Shown here: piece by piece, positions 21,679 through 29,890 of the stretch
Position numbering within the stretch: the stretch's first letter is position 1
Layout of the letters: each line of letters opens with the position of its first letter
Origin: Candidatus Mediterraneibacter surreyensis
GTDB taxonomy: Bacteria > Bacillota > Clostridia > Lachnospirales > Lachnospiraceae
DNA length: 41,090 nt
Assembly: GCA_019118885.1 (NCBI GenBank)
Contig: DWYB01000050.1
Coordinates: forward strand, 1-41,090
Direction of reading: 5' to 3'
Notes under the pieces: model-generated
Told to the model about the DNA's origin: nothing
The model's input: the letters and a program-made list of their open reading frames with translations, nothing else
Database searches by the model: none
Program-made: the position numbers and the translations under genes

Positions 21679-23343
21679 TCACGAATCTTTCCCTATTGTT
21701 TCTTCATACGGATTCACATGATACCATTTCACCGCAGTCGTCTCTATGCCATACTCGTCTACTACAGATATTTTAAGTCGGCCGCTTCTTTCCAATGAAA
21801 AGATTGTCTCTTTTGAAAATGAAGAAAGCTCTGTTTCTTTTGGCAAAGATTTATGTCCTTCGGCAAGTATCATGTCTACCGGATCTTCCAACCAAAACTG
21901 CTTTGCGTTTTTTACTGTATTGTCTTTTCCCCTTGCATCAACGGTTATTTCGAACTGCTCATCATCCAGTCCATCAATATATATTTTGCTCCCGCCTTTT
22001 ATGGTAAGTCCGACACATAAGACAGCAAACGCAGCAGCAAATATAATACAGTTCACCTGTTCACGCAGTTTGTTCCCATGAAACATACCTGGATTAAAGC
22101 CTGTAATTACTGTCAGTGCCGCAAAGATCAAAGCCGCTATAATTAATGTTCTGTAATTTGCCATTAAATGCCGCACCTCATATATACGCCCTGCTGTAAT
22201 AATCGTTAATGCAATTATTATCATAACCGTCAGGCGGTAAACATACGGGAACTTCTGATCTTCATCCTGTTTCTTCAGTATCTTTACACGATCATAGATA
22301 ATAAAAATACATACAGCAAATAAAGTAAAAGATATCACCCTGCCATTATGAGCTTCATATATTCCCAGCACGGCCACAGCAGAAATTATAAGAAAACCTT
22401 TTACATCTGCATCCTTTTGAAACAGGTATACTAAAGATACCGTTATATATCCCACAAAAATTAGCGGCCAATACCCAACATAGAAATTATATAGAGCACC
22501 GCATACAATTAACACACTGCCAAATATCAGAAATAAAAACGAATCACTGATCTGTTCTGTTGTTTCCCGATATTTCCAAAATACCATCTCCAATACAGCG
22601 ATTACCGCCAAAACAACCATAATATTGATTATCGTAAAGTTATTCCCGAGCAGAATATATTCCAGATAACCTTTTTCAGACATTTTAGTCATTGCATTTG
22701 GTTCCAGTGCAATAAGAACCAGCAACACCGTGCTGAATGCAATAAACCATCTGTTTGTTTTGAGACTGACTGCTTCAATTCTGTAGCGGAGAATATCATT
22801 AAAGATGAACAGTCCCGTTACGGCAAAATAAAATATCCCGACTCTTACACTGCCTGTCCACGCATATATTATATAAAAGCAGATTGGACTTACCGCCATA
22901 TATCGGTAAATCAGATCCAGCACTTTGTATTTATTGGGATTCAATCTGCATATTCCAAGTACAGCCAGAATCAACATTCCTATTTGCAGTACCAGATTTC
23001 TTCTTGTTATAACAAACAAAGTTTTAAAAAGATTCGTGGCATATCCCGGAGTCGTGTCTCGTCCAAACTGCAAAGGCCAGTATGGCGCAATATAATATGC
23101 AAGAAATACCAGGCTGGTAACCCCGATCACCCGTCCCATTACGACTGTCAACGGAATAGCTGGGCTGTTTGCGTCTGTTTTTTTTATTTTAATGATTTCC
23201 TGATACAGCATATATATAAATGCCACTACAAAAACATATAATCTATACTTGTGGAAATGAGTAAACAGGTAAAACAACATTACTGCAGTCCAGCCCAAAA
23301 AAACCGCTGTATGTTTTATTCTATTCACGTGATTTGTATCCAT
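21679..23343 (-). CDS. Polytopic membrane protein with C-terminal soluble domain
   Basis: A 554-residue protein with roughly a dozen hydrophobic helices between residues about 10 and 450, including TAVFLGWTAVMLFYLF, LIFVGYITVSLVYLF and CIIFAAAFAVLCVGLTI. A predicted extracytoplasmic C-terminal domain of about 100 residues follows, rich in beta-type segments (LKISVVDEYGIETTAVKWYHV) that resembles an Ig-like module. I do not recognise the family. It could be the membrane platform or a channel/transporter of the system, possibly export of the modified peptide, but no transporter motif is visible. The start follows AGGAGA. Confidence 0.8.
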   Translation of the reverse strand: MDTNHVNRIKHTAVFLGWTAVMLFYLFTHFHKYRLYVFVVAFIYMLYQEIIKIKKTDANSPAIPLTVVMGRVIGVTSLVFLAYYIAPYWPLQFGRDTTPGYATNLFKTLFVITRRNLVLQIGMLILAVLGICRLNPNKYKVLDLIYRYMAVSPICFYIIYAWTGSVRVGIFYFAVTGLFIFNDILRYRIEAVSLKTNRWFIAFSTVLLVLIALEPNAMTKMSEKGYLEYILLGNNFTIINIMVVLAVIAVLEMVFWKYRETTEQISDSFLFLIFGSVLIVCGALYNFYVGYWPLIFVGYITVSLVYLFQKDADVKGFLIISAVAVLGIYEAHNGRVISFTLFAVCIFIIYDRVKILKKQDEDQKFPYVYRLTVMIIIALTIITAGRIYEVRHLMANYRTLIIAALIFAALTVITGFNPGMFHGNKLREQVNCIIFAAAFAVLCVGLTIKGGSKIYIDGLDDEQFEITVDARGKDNTVKNAKQFWLEDPVDMILAEGHKSLPKETELSSFSKETIFSLERSGRLKISVVDEYGIETTAVKWYHVNPYEETIGKDS

Positions 23344-23354
23344 CTCTGTTCTCC

Positions 23355-24392
23355 TTAAACAATATATATAAACAAAAATATAAATACCGTCAAAACATAT
23401 AAAGGTCCATACTGCCTCAGATCTGAATATGGCTGCTTATACCAGTTCAAAGTAAGAAGTCCAAACACGCCTACATTTAGCAGCGAACAAATTACTTTTG
23501 CTATAATATGTCCCCCCGTTATCGGAGATGCTGGTAGAAAAAGAATCAATGTCTCAAGTGCTGCCGTAACAGCAAACCACGCAACTAATTCTTTTCTATT
23601 AAAGACTTTTATATCACACAGATTGCTGACTATTTGCCTTTTACTGCTATCCACGGCGAATGTTCCGGGACTGGTAAATAATTTATAGGCCTCATTATAA
23701 TACCCCTTCTCATAGCAATAATCGCCAAGAAGAGACATAGCTTTTATGTCTCCGGCACGTACTGCATATCTCAGATATTCACCAGCCTTTCCGATATCTT
23801 CGACAGTACCTTTACCTTGCAGATACATTTCCCCCAATATTCTGGCGGCTCTCGGGATTCCCGCTGCTGCGCAGTAATTCAAAAAACTGAATTGTTCTTT
23901 CGACAAATTTTCTACTTCCATTTCTGTATTCAAAGCGGTTTCTATTTCATCCAATTCTTTTTCGCATGCTGAAGGAATACTATAAATATCTTTATTTAAA
24001 AAAGAATATCCACTGTCAAAACTAATTTCCATATGCACATTTTGAGAAATCCCCACCCCAAACAGAAGATCACTGACAACCTTTCTTATCGTATCTGCCG
24101 CCAGACCACTAATTTCTGCTGTCTGGATAATATTATTTATATCCACCGCCGTTATGCCTTGGGAAAACTGTTCTTTATAACGCATAAAGGAGCCGGCCTC
24201 CAATACAAGCTGTACCTGCCTAATCTCAATGTCTGATACCCCCTGCGCACTCAGCCGTTCAGCCAGCCGTTCCACATCTGAATATGCTTCGATCCCTTCC
24301 TGCATCACAATTGCACGCAAAGCCATCCCGAGCCTGGTTTCCTGCGGTTGCCTCTGTCCTGTATTTTTAAATAGCTGTTTTAATGTGACCAT
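23355..24392 (-). CDS. Sel1-like protein with C-terminal membrane helices
   Basis: A protein of about 345 residues in three parts. An N-terminal helical domain (about 1-140; RLGMALRAIVMQEGIEAYSDVERLAERL) is of unknown family. Sel1-like repeats (about 170-255; AARILGEMYLQGKGTVEDIGKAGEYLRYAV) follow. Two to three hydrophobic segments lie at the end (ELVAWFAVTAALETLILFL; IIAKVICSLLNVGVFGLLTL; YVLTVFIFLFIYIV). It is probably anchored with the soluble part in the cytosol. The start is uncertain: ATG 24392 lies immediately after the kinase-like stop codon, while one nine codons upstream overlaps that gene. The helical N-terminus recalls domains found beside Hsp70- or GTPase-type systems, but I cannot name it. 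Confidence 0.75.
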   Translation of the reverse strand: MVTLKQLFKNTGQRQPQETRLGMALRAIVMQEGIEAYSDVERLAERLSAQGVSDIEIRQVQLVLEAGSFMRYKEQFSQGITAVDINNIIQTAEISGLAADTIRKVVSDLLFGVGISQNVHMEISFDSGYSFLNKDIYSIPSACEKELDEIETALNTEMEVENLSKEQFSFLNYCAAAGIPRAARILGEMYLQGKGTVEDIGKAGEYLRYAVRAGDIKAMSLLGDYCYEKGYYNEAYKLFTSPGTFAVDSSKRQIVSNLCDIKVFNRKELVAWFAVTAALETLILFLPASPITGGHIIAKVICSLLNVGVFGLLTLNWYKQPYSDLRQYGPLYVLTVFIFLFIYIV

Positions 24393-24393
24393 T

Positions 24394-25476
24394 TTATACC
24401 CAGCCTTTCTTCTGTTCATTCCAACACAACTGATCTAATACGTCCAGCCATTCCTCCGGCGAATACAGACGTCCTTCGCCCTGTACATAATCAGCCAAGG
24501 ACTCCTGAAACATTTCTTTGATTTTGTCCGGCAGTTTTTCCCATCTTTCTTTCGGAAGATCGTTTTCACTCATTGGGCCCAGGGAATTGCTGTTATCTTC
24601 CGGGTCAAATATAAATTTAGGATACTGATGATAATGTTCGAAATAATATTCATGGGCTGCCCTATCCACATCTCGGATCGGATCGAACACCTCACCAAAA
24701 CTGTTCAGGCCTTTTCCTTCATATGGCATCCTTCCTATCATCAGTCTGAAAAGCATACTGCAGATAGAAAAATCATCTATATTACCGGAATATTCTGTTC
24801 CGTCATAAATATATGGCGGCGCAAATTCTATCGAAATATCTTTTACAGGAACTATTTCCTGTTCACCGGCTTTAAGAGATGCTTCTTGATTTAAAAAAGG
24901 TTTCCATTCCATATATTCTGGTTTTTCTTCTTTTTGTTCATAAAGTCGGATCCCGGACGAGAACCTCAAAAAAACATCCCGTGTTTTAGGCTCGTAAAAT
25001 ATCCTGTCAATACAAAAATCATTATAGAAATATCCGCTTTTATGCAGACCGGAGAATACCTTTAACAGATTTCTGCAGATTTCTTTTATTTCAGCATTTC
25101 GCCAATCCAGTCTCCGGCTTGTCTTCTCCTGATACAGCAATTCCCTAATCGGGGTAAATCCGGGATAAGGTTTTAACGGAAAAATATAACACTGTACATA
25201 CATCTGCTGCTGATCCTGATACTCGGCCAGATCAATAGGCCACTCATAATGATCCTGCGGCATTGTATGCCATATGTATCTTCTATGACGCAGTAATTCT
25301 TCAGCGCCAATCGGAGTTTCTCTTTTCCCGATTGCTTTAATACGTACGATATTGCCTGACTGTACATGAGTTCCAAACCAGCCTGTCTCATTACTCTGCG
25401 TAATCCTGTAGAAATCATATCCGCTCAGAAGGCTGAATAGCAGCTCATTTTGCTTCTGTCTATTATCTCTTCCCAT
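24394..25476 (-). CDS. Kinase-fold protein, probably a pseudokinase
   Basis: A 360-residue protein with a recognisable eukaryotic-like kinase C-lobe. It has GLHKSGYFYNDFCIDRIFYE at the catalytic-loop position, FAPPYIYDGTEYSGNIDDFSICSMLFRLMIGRMPYEG at the APE-to-helix-F region, and an N-lobe lysine candidate in VRIKAI. The catalytic loop reads YNDF..D rather than HRDLKxxN, and the DFG position reads RFSSG. Phosphotransfer is therefore doubtful and a scaffolding or nucleotide-sensing pseudokinase is likely. No transmembrane segment is seen. It sits between the GAP1-like gene (17 bp gap) and the Sel1/TM gene. Confidence 0.75.
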   Translation of the reverse strand: MGRDNRQKQNELLFSLLSGYDFYRITQSNETGWFGTHVQSGNIVRIKAIGKRETPIGAEELLRHRRYIWHTMPQDHYEWPIDLAEYQDQQQMYVQCYIFPLKPYPGFTPIRELLYQEKTSRRLDWRNAEIKEICRNLLKVFSGLHKSGYFYNDFCIDRIFYEPKTRDVFLRFSSGIRLYEQKEEKPEYMEWKPFLNQEASLKAGEQEIVPVKDISIEFAPPYIYDGTEYSGNIDDFSICSMLFRLMIGRMPYEGKGLNSFGEVFDPIRDVDRAAHEYYFEHYHQYPKFIFDPEDNSNSLGPMSENDLPKERWEKLPDKIKEMFQESLADYVQGEGRLYSPEEWLDVLDQLCWNEQKKGWV

Positions 25477-25493
25477 TTTGTCTCAGCTTTCTT

Positions 25494-27635
25494 TTACCTT
25501 TTCCACCCGAATAGTTTCCGTTTTACCGGCTGTGTTTCATCCAACGCTGCGCCTTCAGCCTGTCGGGCTCTTTTTTCCTGTTCTTTCTTTCTTTTCTTCT
25601 CTTCTACTCTTCGCTGTTTTATTTCACGTTTCAGCACATCACAGCTTGCCGCCAACATTTTATCTCCTGTCTGATCTGCATAATCAATACATTCCCCATA
25701 AAATCTTTCGATTCGCTCTGTTGATGTCCAAAATTCTATATCCGTCTCCAATGACCGCTGCAACAGCTTAGAGTCACACAATATACCCGCTCGATTTTCG
25801 GCCAGTATATTCACCAACGGGCGGTCCAGCCATCTTGCCAGACTACTCCAGAATGTAAATGACATACATTTTTCAGCCGCATGTCCGGAGATAATATATT
25901 CATAAAGCAGCTGTACTAATCTGCCATCTATCTCATAAGATATATCTGATTCAATATATCTTTTTACCCTCTGATAATCTCCTGCCCCGGCTGCCTCCAT
26001 ACACTCTATGTACTCCAGCATCCCTTCAGCAGAGGAAAGGACCTTCTCCCATTTGACATAAAAATCCCGGTATTTATCCATATCATCTATATCGAAATGA
26101 TTATGGATATAACAATCATACTCCTCACAAAGCTCCTTTGCTATTTTACCGTTTCTCCTGATATCAAGTTCTGTATTTTTATAGCTCGTTTTAACAGTCT
26201 CGAAGTCAATTCCAGTCCTTATTTCCGTCCGCGCGATTTCTATATTTTTCTTATGAAGGAGTGTCTGTGCTTCCGGTTCGATTTCTTCCATATCTTCACA
26301 GTCATAATACGCTTCGATCAAATCCCCATATGTACAGTCCGGATCAGCTGTAAGCTTTCCTATATTGTGCAGATAAAACCCGCAGAGCAGTTTACGGCCT
26401 TCTTCTTTTTCTGACAATACAGCCCGCAATTTTACAAAGAGCGGATTCTCCTTGCCAAGCTCGTTCAGATACCTGTATCCCTCTTCTTCTGTGAGCTGTG
26501 CTGTAACAAAAGCGAGATATTGTAAATATGTATCCTTCAGCTTCTCTGACACTGATGAAGCCACACGCTCCGTTAACATCTGTTCCGCTTCTTCACCAAG
26601 TCTGATTTTCCGTTTTAACATCTTGCTCAACAAAACAGCAGTCTGATGGTCATACGACTCCGCACTGGCAACCGGAAGTGCAAGCCAGTCATATATTAGT
26701 CCCATTATTTCATCATCCTGTACATTGTCGATATCTTCTGTACTCATCATATATGCGATGCGGAGAGCATCCATCCCGTTCAGTAAGATATCACCCATTT
26801 CGACAAGCCATTTCTCCATATCTCTGAACAATTTCTCATTATATTCTTCTCTCTCGCAGTTTTCTGCAAAACATGTCACAAACGGATTGCGTTCCCATCT
26901 CTTTTCAATAGCAGGCGTCAGAATATTATTCTCACCAGTCCACGGATCAACATGACGGCTATACTCTGGAATGTTTTCCCCAAAAATCAGCATCCTGTTT
27001 GTATTATCCAGCTCAGTACAGGAAGATGCCGTAATCTTTATGCGCAATGAATATGGCACTGCCATATATGCCAGATAGAGAAGATTCCGCATAATTTCAT
27101 CCTCTCCATTTGTACGGACATAAATTGTATTATTCGTATTCGTAGAAAGCGCATAATACAGACATTTAATATAAATGGTATAATTTTCTTTAGTCATATG
27201 ACAGTTATCAAGCGCTTTCTCTATACTGTATGCTTCCTTTCGCATCAAGCATTCTGGTACACTCTCCGTTTCCTCTACTTTTGTTTTAAAATTCTCATCA
27301 CTGATCCCGAGCAGAGCATTAGGATTTTTCAGCAATTCATAAGCATTGGGAAACAGATACCCGTGACTGAAAAAATTAGAACGTCCAAAGGCGTCAGACA
27401 GACCATACTGTGTCCGCGAGATTCCGACGAATCCTTTTTCGCACAGGATTTCCAGCATCCAGAGTGCATTCCCGTTTTTGTCAAGAGGCGTGCCTCGCTT
27501 CACTTCATTGCCGGCCTCGTTTTTTTCATACGCAGCCAGCAGCACCTGCGGTATATCTGTTGAATAATGAAGTGTTTTCCAACCTTCATTCACTCCTACT
27601 CTTGTATAACAGGCCTGGTAGAATTTTCCCTGCAT
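25494..27635 (-). CDS. GTPase-associated protein, GAP1-N2-like
   Basis: A 713-residue protein. Its N-terminal ~260 residues (QACYTRVGVNEGWKTLHYSTDIP; GRSNFFSHGYLFP; YLAYMAVPYSLRIKITASS; RMLIFGENIPEYSRHVDP) match my recollection of the GAP1-N2 domain, which accompanies TRAFAC-type GTPases in bacterial NTP-dependent conflict systems. The middle is alpha-helical without a family I can name. The end is a highly basic, charged tail (KQRRVEEKKRKKEQEKRARQ) finishing KLFGWKR. It lies directly after the GTPase gene (21 bp), supporting a functional pair. The assignment rests on remembered sequence features, not a search. Confidence 0.78.
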   Translation of the reverse strand: MQGKFYQACYTRVGVNEGWKTLHYSTDIPQVLLAAYEKNEAGNEVKRGTPLDKNGNALWMLEILCEKGFVGISRTQYGLSDAFGRSNFFSHGYLFPNAYELLKNPNALLGISDENFKTKVEETESVPECLMRKEAYSIEKALDNCHMTKENYTIYIKCLYYALSTNTNNTIYVRTNGEDEIMRNLLYLAYMAVPYSLRIKITASSCTELDNTNRMLIFGENIPEYSRHVDPWTGENNILTPAIEKRWERNPFVTCFAENCEREEYNEKLFRDMEKWLVEMGDILLNGMDALRIAYMMSTEDIDNVQDDEIMGLIYDWLALPVASAESYDHQTAVLLSKMLKRKIRLGEEAEQMLTERVASSVSEKLKDTYLQYLAFVTAQLTEEEGYRYLNELGKENPLFVKLRAVLSEKEEGRKLLCGFYLHNIGKLTADPDCTYGDLIEAYYDCEDMEEIEPEAQTLLHKKNIEIARTEIRTGIDFETVKTSYKNTELDIRRNGKIAKELCEEYDCYIHNHFDIDDMDKYRDFYVKWEKVLSSAEGMLEYIECMEAAGAGDYQRVKRYIESDISYEIDGRLVQLLYEYIISGHAAEKCMSFTFWSSLARWLDRPLVNILAENRAGILCDSKLLQRSLETDIEFWTSTERIERFYGECIDYADQTGDKMLAASCDVLKREIKQRRVEEKKRKKEQEKRARQAEGAALDETQPVKRKLFGWKR

Positions 27636-27656
27636 AACAGTCTCCCTCCTGAATCA

Positions 27657-29171
27657 CTAATCTGTCGGCTCATACCAGTAACTTCTCTTCTCCTCATCTG
27701 TGAGCGGACGATATGTTGGCTTTTTAAAATTCCTTAATAATCCTGTCGGCGGTACTTCTATCTGATCCGGCATTTTTCTGGGTGCCGGAAGCCGGATCGG
27801 AACATCTGAATGAATATAGCCAAATCTGTAAAACAGCCAGAACAGCGGTTCTGCAATCCGTCTGGGAATCGGCGGATCAATAGGATACGATACCTTCTTT
27901 TCCCTTCCATCTTCCGTGCGGATTGGTTCTCCGGCTGCATTTCTCGCAGTCTCCTCTTTGACCGGACCGCCAATTGCAGAAAATGCAAAATAATTAAAAT
28001 ATTTATACTGATTTCTTAATGCCAGCGCCAGTTCCTCATTCATAGCTTTCTGAAGCTGCTGCTGCAGTTCGTTATAATCCGTGGCATTAAAAACCGGAAT
28101 TCTGGTTCCCATCACTCTATCCCGCACCTCAGAAATATCGGACTTTCCTGCCGGAATCCACTCCTCAAACGAATCACTTTTTGACACACACACTGCAATC
28201 GGTTTTGCACTCAGTTCCGCCCCCTTTTCAAGCGTTGCGTTATAAATCGTATTGAGAACAGCCTGCGGCTCTGTCGGGATAACGCAATCTACACCTGCCC
28301 ATTTCAATTGCCCTGGATCTACAAGCAGGATAATCCCATCCGAATAATTGATAAAATTCCCGTATTTTGTCATTTTTGCAGCTGTTTCACAATCTTCTCC
28401 GGCAATATCATAGAGCACGATCGTATTCGTTACCGGCTGATCGCCTCTGAGAAATCTGAAATCATAAAACATAGGCTGCGAAAATGTACCGGCAACCGTT
28501 GAATTTGGCAGGACCTTTCCCTGCTCTACCGGATTATCCTCTATAAAATCTGATTCATGGTCCGATGTAAAAAATGCAGACCAATCTAAAAATGTAGCAT
28601 ATTTGCTTATGTATTTGAGAAGCTGTGAAATATAAACCGTCTTCCCTGCTCCTGTAACTCCGATAACCGAAATAAATTTTACCGGATATTTCCCGTACTG
28701 GTTGGGCAGCGGATTATGGCAGAACGGACACACCCGCCGTCTTGTCTTGTTTCCAAATACATCCGTTACACCACAGACCATTCCATCACCGTCATAAATA
28801 AAATAATCCCCCTCCTGTTCCTGCTTTAATACTGCTCTGTGTTCCTCATTTTCCGGATTCAGGACAGGAAGCTGATGTACGCCGCCGCGCCATTTTTTAT
28901 CCAGGCCAAGGCTTTTCTCTGACGTGCTTCCGTAAGTTTTCCACCAACGGGTATATTTTTCATCATCTTTTCGGATAAACGGCTTCCTCATCTTTGTCTG
29001 TTCTGTCAGTTTTGTTTTTCTGGTGCTGGCAGGAAGTCTCGCAACCTCGCTTTCTGTCAGTCCTTCCTCATTCAGTTCACTCTCGTCAAATTCTGTTTCC
29101 ATCCGAAAATGTACTTTTGTATGCGAAAATTTCTCAAAACAATATGGACAGGTGATCTGATAATCCTCCAT
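27657..29171 (-). CDS. Zinc-ribbon P-loop GTPase (TRAFAC-like)
   Basis: A 504-residue GTPase. An N-terminal zinc ribbon is split by an insertion: Cys8/Cys11 (CPYC) and Cys148/Cys151 (CPFC). The G1 P-loop is GVTGAGKT (171-178), the G3 motif is YDIAGEDCE (DxxG) and the G4-like motif is SKSD. The rest of the domain is long and continues into a Pro-rich end. This is the architecture described for double/zinc-ribbon GTPases associated with GAP1 proteins. It probably acts as the signalling switch of the operon, regulated by the GAP1-like neighbour. Soluble; no membrane segment. Confidence 0.87.
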   Translation of the reverse strand: MEDYQITCPYCFEKFSHTKVHFRMETEFDESELNEEGLTESEVARLPASTRKTKLTEQTKMRKPFIRKDDEKYTRWWKTYGSTSEKSLGLDKKWRGGVHQLPVLNPENEEHRAVLKQEQEGDYFIYDGDGMVCGVTDVFGNKTRRRVCPFCHNPLPNQYGKYPVKFISVIGVTGAGKTVYISQLLKYISKYATFLDWSAFFTSDHESDFIEDNPVEQGKVLPNSTVAGTFSQPMFYDFRFLRGDQPVTNTIVLYDIAGEDCETAAKMTKYGNFINYSDGIILLVDPGQLKWAGVDCVIPTEPQAVLNTIYNATLEKGAELSAKPIAVCVSKSDSFEEWIPAGKSDISEVRDRVMGTRIPVFNATDYNELQQQLQKAMNEELALALRNQYKYFNYFAFSAIGGPVKEETARNAAGEPIRTEDGREKKVSYPIDPPIPRRIAEPLFWLFYRFGYIHSDVPIRLPAPRKMPDQIEVPPTGLLRNFKKPTYRPLTDEEKRSYWYEPTD

Positions 29172-29184
29172 AGTTCTTCTCCTT

Positions 29185-29889
29185 TTATATCCTGCTTAAT
29201 GTAACTCCTGATACTTCTGAAAAGAACCTGGGCGGTGTATCTCCCATACTCCGGATCAGAATTTCTTTTCCTTTCATCTTGTCTGTAACAGGGTATTTGT
29301 AGTTACTTCCAGACACTGTATATACAATGTCACCCGAACGGAAATGTGATCTCTCAGTTCCGATTATTGCTTTATAAAAATCCGTACGACAATATTCCGT
29401 TCCGCCAAGTCCCAAAAATCCCTTTTTGACAGGCACAGTGTAGGGTTCCACATGGTAACTGACTTCTATCGAAACCACTGTCTGATACTGGGAAGATGCA
29501 CTTTCCGGAAGATAGAGTCTGAACTGATCCTTTTGCCTGTCATACCTGCATCCGCATACAGCATAATTTGCCGCAAGATCAGGCAGGGCGATTACATCCC
29601 TGTTTTGCCTCATTGCAACATAGCTGACTGTCCGGGCCTTTATTTCATTGCCTGACATCGGCACTTCTTCACCTGAAAGGACCTTCTCTTCCAATTGCTG
29701 CAGCTGCATCCTCACTTCTTCATCAAGAAAATCAATCTTGTTATCCAGTGCCCGGCACAGCAGCAGGATATGCGTACAGCCTTCATAGTTGATTTTCATA
29801 TAATTCTGCCCCTGTACCTTTTCAACCTGCGGCCGTATTGCATAGACCTGACTGTTCATCTTTTCCAGTATTACTTCCATTTTATCCAC
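29185..29889 (-). CDS. Conserved-looking protein of unknown function (234 aa)
   Basis: I do not recognise a family. The protein is soluble. It starts with a helical section (IHILLLCRALDNKIDFLDEEVRMQLQQLEEKVLSG is helix-like) and continues with beta-rich segments (DQFRLYLPESAS; VVSIEVSYHVEPYTVPVKKGFLGLGG; SGDIVYTVSGSNYKYPVTDKMKGKEI). Its position, between the 621-residue gene (1 bp gap) and the GTPase (13 bp), indicates a subunit or adaptor of the same complex. Function is not assigned. Confidence 0.8.
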   Translation of the reverse strand: MDKMEVILEKMNSQVYAIRPQVEKVQGQNYMKINYEGCTHILLLCRALDNKIDFLDEEVRMQLQQLEEKVLSGEEVPMSGNEIKARTVSYVAMRQNRDVIALPDLAANYAVCGCRYDRQKDQFRLYLPESASSQYQTVVSIEVSYHVEPYTVPVKKGFLGLGGTEYCRTDFYKAIIGTERSHFRSGDIVYTVSGSNYKYPVTDKMKGKEILIRSMGDTPPRFFSEVSGVTLSRI

Positions 29890-29890
29890 C

